Shown in pieces: positions 1-6,272 of a stretch of DNA of 7,833 nucleotides. Each line of letters starts with the position of its first letter. Positions within the stretch are counted from its first letter, which is position 1. This stretch comes from Pseudomonas sp. (GTDB lineage Bacteria > Pseudomonadota > Gammaproteobacteria > Pseudomonadales > Pseudomonadaceae): NCBI GenBank assembly GCA_029240955.1, contig JARDZH010000066.1, positions 1 to 7,833 of the forward strand, given 5' to 3'. The notes beneath the pieces were generated by a model. The model had not been told where the DNA came from. It searched no databases and saw only the letters and a program-made list of their open reading frames with translations. The position numbers and the translations under genes were made by a program.

Positions 1-1
1 T

Positions 2-388
2 TGTGGAGCGGCGGAGCTGATGCATGACATCCGCGATATGCCGTACACCTATAAAGCCGCGTCCACTGTCATCCCGATGGTCGCGGGCGATTATTGCCCC
101 GCTTGCGGTGAAACGGTGCTCGATGCCGCCGAGTCCCCCCGTGTAAGTGCTGCCATGCTGGCTTTCAACAAACAGGTCAATGCCTCGGTCGTGGACCCTG
201 CATTCATTACCTCGGTGCGAAAAAAGCTCGCACTTGATCAGCGGGAAGCTGCGGAAATTTTCGGTGGCGGCGTCAACGCGTTTTCCCGGTATGAGAACGG
301 CAAAACCAAGCCACCACTGGCACTGGTCAAATTGCTCAAAGTGCTGGATCGCCATCCAGAGTTGTTGGTTGAAGTCAGAGCGTTTTAG
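2..388 (+). CDS. mqsA: MqsA-type antitoxin / HTH transcriptional repressor (5' end outside window)
   Basis: Antitoxin of an MqsR/MqsA-type type II toxin-antitoxin pair; in this family it neutralises the MqsR mRNA interferase and represses promoters. The reading frame is open to the window edge, so the ATG at 20 is internal. The first visible codon (2-4) is a Cys that aligns with zinc ligand Cys6 of E. coli MqsA: the spacing to the YCPAC zinc motif (Cys at visible residues 32 and 35) is 31 residues, as in E. coli. Only about five N-terminal residues are therefore missing. The C-terminal HTH is very well conserved, with FGGGVNAFSRYENG containing the Asn and Arg known to contact DNA in MqsA, followed by LLKVLDRHPELL. 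The toxin gene would normally lie immediately upstream, outside the window. The gene ends 31 nt from the stop codon of the convergent GntR gene. Family call is secure; whether a functional mqsR partner exists is not visible. Confidence 0.93.
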   Translation, partial: CGAAELMHDIRDMPYTYKAASTVIPMVAGDYCPACGETVLDAAESPRVSAAMLAFNKQVNASVVDPAFITSVRKKLALDQREAAEIFGGGVNAFSRYENGKTKPPLALVKLLKVLDRHPELLVEVRAF

Positions 389-419
389 GTCGGCAATCCC
401 GCTACCCGCGCATTTCCGC

Positions 420-1424
420 TCAGGCCAGACGTTCCAGATAACCCGGCACTTCAGGCTCCGGCAGAACGGAGAGGACCTTGAGTCGCTGGAGGGTTCGTTC
501 GCGGGCGTTGGCTATGTGATCGCGCAGACATGAACAGGCCGATTCGACTGTTCCATAGAGCAGCGCTTCCAGGATCAGTCGGTGTTCCACCAGCATCGCC
601 TCGTCGTTGCTTGTGTGCAGCGCCTCATGGAGCACGCGTCCGACGTTCATGGGGATCTGGCACTGGCGAATGACGGCTGCCATTCGCGTATTGCTCACCC
701 CAACGATGCAGGTCACATGGAGATCCTGTTCGAGCTGTTCAATGTCAGAGCGCTGCACGCGGCGGCCTGCCTCCTGAGCGTTGATGACGCGTTTCAACAT
801 CGCGATCAGATCGCTGCGAGGGACCCGTCCGATGCCTTGGCGCAACGCATCCGGTTCCAGGAGCATCCTCAGTTCGTAGTCCTGTTTGACCGCCTCTGCC
901 GTGAGGGGGCCGGCCAGCCATTGAGAGTAGGGCTCTTTTTCGACCAGGCCTTTATCCCGCAGTCGCATCAACGCTTCTCTCACCACGTTTCTGCTGACGT
1001 TCAATGCTTCAGCGGCACTTTGCTCGTCGATGCGGTAATGGCCGAACACCATGAAGCGGATAACCGTTTCCGCGAGGTGATCGTAGATGCGCTCGCCCAG
1101 CGGACGGTAATCGATGAGGCTCTCTTCAGGCTCCAGCCCGAGCAACTTGCGCGTCAGTGGCACACGAAGAGGGGATTCGGTGGTTCCTTCGGGATCAATC
1201 AAGAAACCCCGGCCATCAAATCGGCGGATCAACCCTTCTTCATGGAGAAGATTGAGCGCTTTGCGCACCGGTACGCGGCTGGTGCCGAACAGGTCCGCTA
1301 ATGGCCCTTCCACCAGAACCAGTCCTGGCGCCGCATGTCCGCCCAGAATCGTCTCGCGCAACGTATTGCGGATGATTTCGTAACGCGAGGCCGGGCGGTC
1401 ATCCATTGGCGGTGTTACAGACAT
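420..1424 (-). CDS. GntR/FCD-family transcriptional regulator with two winged-helix domains
   Basis: Likely ligand-responsive regulator of the divergent operon. Residues about 15-76 form a GntR winged helix (RNTLRETILGG, then the recognition segment GTSRVPVRKALNLLHEEGLI and wing GRGF). Residues about 107-170 form a second one (LGERIYDHLAETVI, then LNVSRNVVREALMRLRDKGLV). Residues about 178-313 look like an FCD ligand domain (YELRMLLEPDALR), with candidate metal ligands Asp234, His236, His281 (EHRLI) and His303 (DHI). At 334 residues it is about 100 longer than usual single-HTH FCD regulators, which the extra winged helix explains. The ATG at 1424 is chosen because a GAGAG lies 8 nt upstream; the in-frame TTG at 1427 adds one residue, and a Met at residue 7 is a shorter option. 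It is transcribed away from the amidase operon, the usual arrangement for a local repressor. Family is sure; target and ligand are inferred. Confidence 0.93.
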   Translation of the reverse strand: MSVTPPMDDRPASRYEIIRNTLRETILGGHAAPGLVLVEGPLADLFGTSRVPVRKALNLLHEEGLIRRFDGRGFLIDPEGTTESPLRVPLTRKLLGLEPEESLIDYRPLGERIYDHLAETVIRFMVFGHYRIDEQSAAEALNVSRNVVREALMRLRDKGLVEKEPYSQWLAGPLTAEAVKQDYELRMLLEPDALRQGIGRVPRSDLIAMLKRVINAQEAGRRVQRSDIEQLEQDLHVTCIVGVSNTRMAAVIRQCQIPMNVGRVLHEALHTSNDEAMLVEHRLILEALLYGTVESACSCLRDHIANARERTLQRLKVLSVLPEPEVPGYLERLA

Positions 1425-1541
1425 CAAGACAGCTCTCGTGGGGCGGGGTGGGTAAGTTTCTCACATGCCAAGCGTTATGTAAGCGCGCACAGGTAACGGT
1501 GTCGGTGCTCGATCTTGGGGCGAGCTGTTACCAAAAAACCC

Positions 1542-1569
1542 ATAATGGATCATTTCAGAAAACATCCAA
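1542..1569 (-). promoter_or_regulatory. Candidate promoter for the gntR gene
   Basis: On the minus strand, TTGGAT (1569-1564) and CATTAT (1547-1542) are separated by 16 bp and resemble sigma-70 -35 and -10 boxes. Both matches are partial. Transcription would start near 1535 and leave a leader of about 110 nt before the regulator ATG. The -10 box overlaps a small palindrome, AATG-GAT-CATT (1544-1554), which could allow autoregulation. This is by-eye pattern matching only. Confidence 0.25.
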
Positions 1570-1677
1570 TTATTGCGCCAAACCTCTTTCACGACTCATG
1601 AGCAGTCCCGGACCCGCCGTCTAGCACCTCTTTGCCCAAACGCGCGTTGGGACCATCACACTTGGCACGGTCAATGC

Positions 1678-1704
1678 TTGGCTAAATGTATGTATTAATA
1701 ATAT
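1678..1704 (+). promoter_or_regulatory. Candidate promoter of the amidase operon
   Basis: TTGGCT at 1678-1683 resembles a -35 box and TAATAT at 1699-1704 a -10 box, with a 15-bp spacer. The spacer is short, so a slightly shifted -10 within the same A/T-rich tract is possible. Transcription would begin near 1711, leaving a leader of only about 14 nt before the amidase ATG at 1725. The palindrome at 1684-1712 covers the spacer, the -10 box and the presumed start site, so a protein bound there would block RNA polymerase. Confidence 0.4.
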
Positions 1705-1712
1705 GTACATTT
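1684..1712. promoter_or_regulatory. 29-bp nested palindrome, probable operator of the GntR-type regulator
   Basis: The outer arms AAATGTA (1684-1690) and TACATTT (1706-1712) are exact reverse complements. After a 2-bp TG on each side, the inner arms TATTA (1693-1697) and TAATA (1699-1703) pair around a central A at 1698. Twelve of the 14 symmetric positions pair. The ATGTACAT element (1703-1710) resembles the TNGT...ACNA core often seen for GntR/FCD operators. The palindrome ends 12 bp before the amidase start codon and sits over the candidate promoter, in the gap shared with the divergent regulator gene. Operator function is inferred from position and symmetry; the repeat itself is directly visible. 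Confidence 0.72.
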
Positions 1713-1724
1713 TAGAGGTCTGCC

Positions 1725-3086
1725 ATGCTTTCTGACGCTTCTTCACTGGCCGGAACGTTCTTCGATGGGAGCTCCAACCCCGTCGCTGCCCTCGAAGACT
1801 CGCTCAGCGCAGCCCGGTTGGTGCCTGCCGCCTTCATCACACTGTGCGAGGAACGGGCCCAACGCGAAGCAGCAGCTGCCCGCAAGCGCTGGGATGCCGG
1901 ACAACCGTTGTCCCCGTTGGATGGCGTGCCGATCGTCTGGAAAGATCTCTATGACCTGGCGGGATACGTGACCACTGCTGGAGCCAAGGTGCGGCTCCAC
2001 GACCAGCCTGCTTCCCATGACTGCGCTCTCGCAGTGGCATTGAGCCGCGCAGGACTGGTCAGTGTTGGCAAGACTAATCTCAGTGAGTTGGCCTATTCAG
2101 GCCTGGGACTCAATCCTCATTTCGGCACCCCTGCCAACGCAGCTTCGAGCAATGAAATCCGCATTCCCGGTGGATCGTCTTCGGGTTCGGCGATTGCCGT
2201 TGCACGGGGGGTTACGCCTATTGCCATGTGCACTGATACGGCAGGGTCGATACGGGTCCCTGCCGCTTTCAATGGACTGGTGGGTTATCGAAGCACGAGC
2301 AAGCGTTATTCATTTGCAGGCGTCACCCCGCTGGCACGTTCGGTCGACTCGCTAGGCCCTGTCACGCACAGCGTCCGTGACGCCATCGCCATCGACAACC
2401 TGTTGCGTGGCGACTTGAGCGATCGGTCGCTCCAGAGCACTGGCCTGCCCATCGCCGGATTGAGACTGCGTGTGGATACCGAGCTGCTCGACGATGCGCG
2501 TGTTCAGCCCGAGGTAAAAGCCAACCTCCTGGCAGCAGTCGAGCGTCTCGCATCCGCAGGCGCAGTGATCGAGTACCAATCCTGCTGCGCATTCCAGCGT
2601 GCGCTGGAAGCCATCGAGCAAATCGGTTGGCTTGGAAGCGCCGAAGCGTTTGCGCTGCATCAGGACCTGCTCGATAGCCCCGATGCAGCGCTGCTTGATC
2701 CCCGCGTCCGCAAGCGTCTGGAGGCGGCAAGAGCATTCCCGGCCAGTAAACAGGTCCGGCTCTACCAGACGGCTGAACTACTCAAACAACACATTGCGAA
2801 CGAGTTGGACGGGGCCTTTCTCGTGACCCCAACGGTTGGCCATGTAGCGCCACTTCTCGCGCCGCTTGAACAGGACGCGAGTCTGTTCGCGGCCACCAAC
2901 CTGGCAACGCTGAGACTGACGATGCCCGGCAGCATGCTGGACATGCCCGGCGTCGCGTTGCCAAGCGGTGCAGGAGAGGCAGGTATGCCTACGAGCCTGC
3001 TTCTTTCCAGTTTCAGCGGCAACGATGAGCAACTGCTCCGTGCCGCGTTGACCATCGAGCCTTACGTTCGAGGCACTGAACGGTAG
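1725..3086 (+). CDS. Amidase-signature family hydrolase (probable half-amidase)
   Basis: Soluble hydrolase of the amidase signature superfamily (relatives include GatA, malonamidase and FAAH), cleaving a C-N amide bond to an acid plus ammonia or amine. The Ser-cisSer-Lys triad is intact: Lys73 in VWKDLYDL, Ser151 at the start of the Ser run in GGSSSGS, and nucleophile Ser175 in DTAGSIRVPAAF. The 24-residue spacing between the two serines is that of characterised members. The oxyanion-loop Gly before the nucleophile pair is Ala (DTAGS rather than the common DTGGS), a tolerated variation. At 453 residues the length is normal, and no signal peptide is seen. The ATG at 1725 is preceded by AGAGG with 6-nt spacing. 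It is first in the operon; the next gene, 59 nt on, encodes a probable imidase, so a role on the half-amide product is plausible. The exact substrate is unknown; an allophanate-hydrolase-like or other small-amide specificity is also possible. Confidence 0.93.
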   Translation: MLSDASSLAGTFFDGSSNPVAALEDSLSAARLVPAAFITLCEERAQREAAAARKRWDAGQPLSPLDGVPIVWKDLYDLAGYVTTAGAKVRLHDQPASHDCALAVALSRAGLVSVGKTNLSELAYSGLGLNPHFGTPANAASSNEIRIPGGSSSGSAIAVARGVTPIAMCTDTAGSIRVPAAFNGLVGYRSTSKRYSFAGVTPLARSVDSLGPVTHSVRDAIAIDNLLRGDLSDRSLQSTGLPIAGLRLRVDTELLDDARVQPEVKANLLAAVERLASAGAVIEYQSCCAFQRALEAIEQIGWLGSAEAFALHQDLLDSPDAALLDPRVRKRLEAARAFPASKQVRLYQTAELLKQHIANELDGAFLVTPTVGHVAPLLAPLEQDASLFAATNLATLRLTMPGSMLDMPGVALPSGAGEAGMPTSLLLSSFSGNDEQLLRAALTIEPYVRGTER

Positions 3087-3145
3087 GCGAGCGAAGTGTG
3101 GGCAATCCACGCCTGTGATTATTTGAACAAAGCGAGGTAGAGATC

Positions 3146-4027
3146 ATGGCAAAGGAAATTTTTGTATCGATCGGCGTAGACGTTGATGCAGTCGCCGGCT
3201 GGCTCGGCTCGTATGGCGGAGAAGATTCGCCGGACGATATCTCTCGTGGTCTGTTTGCGGGTGAAGTGGGCGCCCCGCGCCTGCTCAAGCTTTTTGAAAA
3301 ATATGACCTGCGCACAACATGGTTCATCCCTGGTCACTCCGTCGAAACGTTCCCTGAGCAAATGCAGGCCGTGGTCGACTCGGGCCACGAGATTGGTATT
3401 CATGGTTACAGCCATGAAAACCCGATCGCAATGACTCCGGAGCAAGAAGAAATCGTTCTGGACAAGTCCATCGACATCATCACCCGGCTGGCCGGCAAGC
3501 GGCCGACCGGGTATGTCGCACCGTGGTGGGAGTTCAGCAACGTCACCAATGAGCTGCTCTTGAAGAAGGGTATCAAGTACGACCACAGCCTGATGCACAA
3601 CGACTTTCATCCCTATTACGTTCGGGTGAAGGACAGCTGGAGCAAGATCGACTACAGCCAGCATCCGGACACCTGGATGAAGCCGCTGGTGCGTGGTGAA
3701 GAGACCGATCTGGTGGAAATTCCTGCCAACTGGTACCTCGATGATCTTCCTCCAATGATGTTCATCAAGAAATCGCCCAACAGCCACGGTTTCGTGAACC
3801 CCCGGCATCTGGAAGAAATGTGGCGCGACCAGTTCGATTGGGTCTACCGCGAAAATGACTATGCCGTTTTTCCAATCACGATCCACCCCGATGTTTCCGG
3901 TCGACCTCAAGTACTGCTGATGCTTGAGCGCTTCATCGAGCACATGAAAAGTCATGAGGGCGTGAAGTTCGTGACCATGGACGAGATTGCCGACGACTTT
4001 ATCCAGCGCCAACCTCGCACGCGCTGA
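3146..4027 (+). CDS. Polysaccharide-deacetylase-fold hydrolase, probable cyclic imide hydrolase (imidase)
   Basis: Metal-dependent hydrolase with a NodB-like barrel. Metal and base residues are visible: Asp12 and Asp14 (VDVDA), and His86 and His90 in [14 protein letters not shown], the classical H-x3-H. Their numbering matches what I recall for Helicobacter pylori PgdA. Further family marks are APWWEFS (125-131), [14 protein letters not shown] (145-158) and [11 protein letters not shown] (245-254, with His247). There is no signal peptide or membrane anchor, so it acts in the cytosol, which argues against a cell-wall role. The 293-residue length equals that I recall for the imidase of Pseudomonas putida, which belongs to this fold and opens cyclic imides to half-amides. 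Its place between an amidase and a transporter supports that role. An allantoinase PuuE-like or N-formyl/N-acyl hydrolase is the alternative. GAGG (3134-3137) lies 8 nt before the ATG. Fold is certain; substrate is inferred. Confidence 0.9.
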   Translation: MAKEIFVSIGVDVDAVAGWLGSYGGEDSPDDISRGLFAGEVGAPRLLKLFEKYDLRTTWFIPGHSVETFPEQMQAVVDSGHEIGIHGYSHENPIAMTPEQEEIVLDKSIDIITRLAGKRPTGYVAPWWEFSNVTNELLLKKGIKYDHSLMHNDFHPYYVRVKDSWSKIDYSQHPDTWMKPLVRGEETDLVEIPANWYLDDLPPMMFIKKSPNSHGFVNPRHLEEMWRDQFDWVYRENDYAVFPITIHPDVSGRPQVLLMLERFIEHMKSHEGVKFVTMDEIADDFIQRQPRTR

Positions 4028-4064
4028 TGTTGCGCGGCGGAACGCAAGTCACCTGAGCGCAACA
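4028..4064 (+). other. Inverted repeat with two alternative hairpins between imidase and transporter genes
   Basis: TGTTGCGC (4028-4035), starting right after the imidase stop codon, pairs perfectly with GCGCAACA (4057-4064) over a 21-nt loop. Part of the same left arm, TTGCG (4030-4034), can instead pair with CGCAA (4043-4047) in a shorter hairpin. An A-run (4066-4072) follows rather than a U-run, so it is not an intrinsic terminator on the plus strand. It may set transcript stability or translation of the transporter, whose GAGA ribosome site (4076-4079) is weak. Function is speculative. Confidence 0.4.
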
Positions 4065-4088
4065 CAAAAAAACACGAGAAACGCCGAC

Positions 4089-5447
4089 ATGACGACTACG
4101 CAAACGACTACCACGACGCGCGTTACCGAGGCCGAGCCATGGAAGCCGGTACAACTGGAGTCCAAGGACGTTACTTACGCGACCTGGATCGCTTTCTTCG
4201 CCTGGGTTTTCGCGGTTTACGATTTCATTCTGTTTGGTACTTTGCTCCCGGTCATGGGCGGGCACTTTACGTGGAGCGAGGCCGAGCAGGCTGAGATCGC
4301 CACGTGGGTAGCAGTCGGCGGCGCGTTCGTAGCGTTTGCCGTCGGGCCACTCGTTGACCGGATCGGTCGTCGGGGCGGGATCATTTTCACCATCGGCGGT
4401 ACTGCCGTCTGCTCGGCACTCACCGCAGTCTGCGCGGGGATGGGTAAAGCGCCGTTGATACTGGTCCGCTCCGTTGCCGGGCTCGGTTATGCAGAGGAGG
4501 GCGTCAATGCCACCTATCTGACCGAAGTTTACGCCGCCTCGACTGACCCCAAGTTGATCAAGCGTCGTGGGTTCGTGTACAGCCTGGTGCAAAGTGGCTG
4601 GCCAGTGGGTGCGCTGATCGCTGCAGGTCTGACTGCCCTGTTACTCCCACATATTGGCTGGCAAGGCTGCTTTGTCTTTGCCGCCGTGCCAGCCCTGGTG
4701 GTAGCCGTTCTGGCTCGCAAGCTCAAGGAGAGCCCACAGTTCCAGGTTCACCAGCGGATCAACCAGTTGCGCAAGGCGGGTGATGATTCGGCTGCTCGCA
4801 GTCTGGCTCGTGAGTACCACGTCGATTACGACGAGCATGCCAAGGCAGGTGTTGCGGCAGCATTTCGCGGTGCTGCGCTTCGTCCGACGCTGGTGCTCAG
4901 CCTGGCGATTCTTCTCAACTGGTCGGCGATTCAGGTTTTCAGCGTGCTGGGTACTTCGGTGATCGTCAGTGTTCACCAGCTTTCCTTCCAGAACTCCCTC
5001 TGGATATTGGTGCTGTCGAACCTGGTGGGTTTCATAGGCTACCTGTTTCATGGCTGGTTAGGTGATCGCATCGGCCGGCGCAACACGGTTGCCATTGGCT
5101 GGATGTGCGGCGGGCTGGCGTTCTTCGCCATGCTTCAGGCACCCAGTCAGCTCACCACCGTCATCGCGCTGTACAGCCTGGGTCTGTTCTTCCTCACCGG
5201 CCCGTACTCCGCCATGTTGTTCTTCATGGGCGAAAGCTTCCCGACCAGTATTCGTGCGACGGGGGGCGCCATCGTCCACGCCATGGGGCCGATGGGCGCC
5301 ATTGTTGCGGGCCTCGGCATTACCGGGGTGTTGACGAGTGGTGGTCAATGGCACAGCGCTGCGCTCTGGTTTGGCGCATTGCCGTGCTTCCTGTCCGGTC
5401 TGGTGATGTTTGCAGCCCGCCACGTCGAACCTCACTCCGTAAAATAA
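4089..5447 (+). CDS. MFS transporter (metabolite:H+ symporter type)
   Basis: Inner-membrane major facilitator superfamily permease, 452 residues, of the normal 12-helix length. The first helix (about 31-55) contains YDFILFG, with an Asp often seen in organic-acid symporters. The loop motif between helices 2 and 3 is GPLVDRIGRR (86-95), and its repeat between helices 8 and 9 is GWLGDRIGRR (322-331), the two half-copies expected of this fold. A charged central loop spans about 209-266. GESFPTSIRATG (381-392) is typical of the metabolite/sugar:H+ and sialate/aromatic-acid porter branches. The start at 4089 is preferred over an ATG at 3987, which lies inside the imidase gene; a weak GAGA precedes 4089 by 9 nt. 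The N-terminus is a Thr-rich low-complexity tail (TTTQTTTTT). By context it should import the substrate of the two neighbouring hydrolases. Substrate and direction are not readable from the sequence. Confidence 0.92.
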   Translation: MTTTQTTTTTRVTEAEPWKPVQLESKDVTYATWIAFFAWVFAVYDFILFGTLLPVMGGHFTWSEAEQAEIATWVAVGGAFVAFAVGPLVDRIGRRGGIIFTIGGTAVCSALTAVCAGMGKAPLILVRSVAGLGYAEEGVNATYLTEVYAASTDPKLIKRRGFVYSLVQSGWPVGALIAAGLTALLLPHIGWQGCFVFAAVPALVVAVLARKLKESPQFQVHQRINQLRKAGDDSAARSLAREYHVDYDEHAKAGVAAAFRGAALRPTLVLSLAILLNWSAIQVFSVLGTSVIVSVHQLSFQNSLWILVLSNLVGFIGYLFHGWLGDRIGRRNTVAIGWMCGGLAFFAMLQAPSQLTTVIALYSLGLFFLTGPYSAMLFFMGESFPTSIRATGGAIVHAMGPMGAIVAGLGITGVLTSGGQWHSAALWFGALPCFLSGLVMFAARHVEPHSVK

Positions 5448-5461
5448 CAAGGAGCTCAATC

Positions 5462-6223
5462 ATGTCTCAGCCCGTAGCGTTGATCACCGGGGCTGCCAGT
5501 GGTATTGGCCAGGCCGTAGCAGTGGCGTATGCAAAAAAAGGCGTTCGAGTGGTCGGCGGATATCTGCCCGCTGACCCTCACGACTCTTCACACACCCAGA
5601 GGCTTGTCGAAGAAGCGGGCGGTGAATGCCTGATGATGCCGATGGACGTGACCGACAGCGCTTCGCTGGACGCCATTGCCGCAGCGGCAGTCGAACGTTT
5701 CGGCCGCCTCGACTATGCGGTGGCGAACGCAGGTCTGCTGCGCAAGGCGCCTTTGCTGGACATGTCGGATGAACAATGGAACGCGATGCTCGACGTCGAC
5801 CTCACTGGCGTGATGCGTACGTTTCGCAGTGCGAGTCGGCACATAGGTGAAGGGGGTGCGCTGGTCGCGATTTCGTCGATCGCCGGCGGGGTGTACGGAT
5901 GGCAGGACCATTCTCACTACGCGGCCGCTAAAGCGGGCGTGCCGGGTCTCTGTCGCTCACTCGCGGTTGAGCTTGCGGCGCGGGGAATCCGCTGCAACGC
6001 CGTCATTCCCGGCCTGATCGAGACCCCGCAATCGCTGGACGCCAAGAATTCGCTGGGAGCGGACGGGTTAGCCAAAGCGGGGAAAGCCATTCCCCTGGGT
6101 CGAGTCGGTCGCGCCAGCGAGGTTGCGGATCTGGTCTGCTACTTGACGGGTGCCGAGTCGAGTTACATCACCGGGCAGAGCATCATCATCGACGGTGGAC
6201 TCACCGTGCGCTGGCCTGAATAA
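5462..6223 (+). CDS. Short-chain dehydrogenase/reductase (SDR), classical type, first of two
   Basis: Cytosolic NAD(P)-dependent oxidoreductase of 253 residues, the normal length of a classical SDR. It has the cofactor motif TGAASGIG (9-16), NAG (89-91), catalytic Ser139 (ISSIAG), Tyr153 and Lys157 (YAAAK), and the PG...ETP segment (183-189) followed by the GRVG...GQSIIIDGG C-terminus. The tetrad Asn position reads Asp (DVDLTG), a frequent variation. The end of the second strand (VVGGYLP) lacks the acidic residue that marks NAD preference, so cofactor use is unclear. AAGGAG (5449-5454) lies 7 nt before the ATG at 5462, a strong ribosome site. The frame extends upstream into the transporter gene, but that extension has no SDR similarity. 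It starts 14 nt after the transporter stop, indicating co-transcription. Substrate is unknown; oxidation of a hydroxylated imide or acid is only a guess. Confidence 0.93.
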   Translation: MSQPVALITGAASGIGQAVAVAYAKKGVRVVGGYLPADPHDSSHTQRLVEEAGGECLMMPMDVTDSASLDAIAAAAVERFGRLDYAVANAGLLRKAPLLDMSDEQWNAMLDVDLTGVMRTFRSASRHIGEGGALVAISSIAGGVYGWQDHSHYAAAKAGVPGLCRSLAVELAARGIRCNAVIPGLIETPQSLDAKNSLGADGLAKAGKAIPLGRVGRASEVADLVCYLTGAESSYITGQSIIIDGGLTVRWPE

Positions 6224-6234
6224 CAGATCGAATT

Positions 6235-6257
6235 CGCCGCAGGGGTGCCTTGCGGCG
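6235..6257 (+). other. Stable hairpin between the two SDR genes, next to the second gene's ribosome site
   Basis: CGCCGCA (6235-6241) and TGCGGCG (6251-6257) form a perfect 7-bp G/C-rich stem with a 9-nt loop. Two more G-C pairs are possible inside the loop if one T bulges. It begins 11 nt after the first SDR stop and ends 2 nt before the GAGG (6260-6263) of the second SDR gene. No U-run follows, so it is not a standard intrinsic terminator. A role in adjusting translation or protecting the 3' end of the upstream message is inferred. Confidence 0.5.
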
Positions 6258-6272
6258 TTGAGGACAATGAAC

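Larger units (their letters stand above)
1428..1724. promoter_or_regulatory. Divergent intergenic control region (gntR / amidase operon)
   Basis: This roughly 300-bp stretch separates the divergent regulator and amidase genes and has no credible gene. The open frame at 1406-1624 starts inside the regulator gene, lacks a ribosome site and resembles nothing I know. The region is patchily A/T rich (about 1530-1580 and 1683-1714), as expected of promoters. It holds the palindrome and plus-strand promoter described separately. Other structure is weaker: GGTAAC at 1492-1497 faces GTTACC at 1527-1532, with GCTCG (1507-1511) and CGAGC (1521-1525) inside them, and the small palindrome TTATGTAA lies at 1475-1482. 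These could be parts of the regulator leader or secondary binding sites, but none is convincing alone. Confidence 0.7.

Noticed and set aside
389..419. Bidirectional terminator between the convergent mqsA and regulator genes
   Set aside because: No stem of useful length or U-run is visible in the 31-nt gap.
582..1301. Plus-strand open frame of 239 codons opposite the regulator gene
   Set aside because: It is antisense to the GntR/FCD gene, has no credible ribosome site and no recognisable motif; its His-rich composition is what antisense reading of such genes usually gives.
1492..1532. GGTAAC...GTTACC inverted repeat as a possible MqsA operator or terminator
   Set aside because: It does not match the AACCT-spacer-AGGTT type of MqsA site that I recall, and the outer and inner arms have different centres. 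The A-run at 1533-1538 would read as U only on the minus strand, where it precedes rather than follows the stem. It is kept only as a weak note in the control-region entry.
1406..1624. 72-codon open frame in the divergent intergenic region
   Set aside because: It starts inside the regulator coding sequence, has no Shine-Dalgarno sequence, and its composition and sequence look non-coding.
3119..4012. Long open frame on the minus strand (297 codons) opposite the imidase gene
   Set aside because: It lies almost wholly antisense to a gene with clear catalytic motifs and has no recognisable family features. It is explained by GC-biased codon use creating a stop-free antisense frame.
3987..4088. 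Upstream extension of the MFS permease with ATG at 3987
   Set aside because: It would overlap the imidase gene by 41 nt and add 34 residues unlike any MFS N-terminus. The ATG at 4089 has a ribosome-site-like GAGA and gives a normal length.
5105..5461. Upstream extension of the first SDR to 5105
   Set aside because: The extension is an out-of-frame reading of the permease gene. The ATG at 5462 has a strong AAGGAG and starts exactly at the SDR cofactor-binding region.
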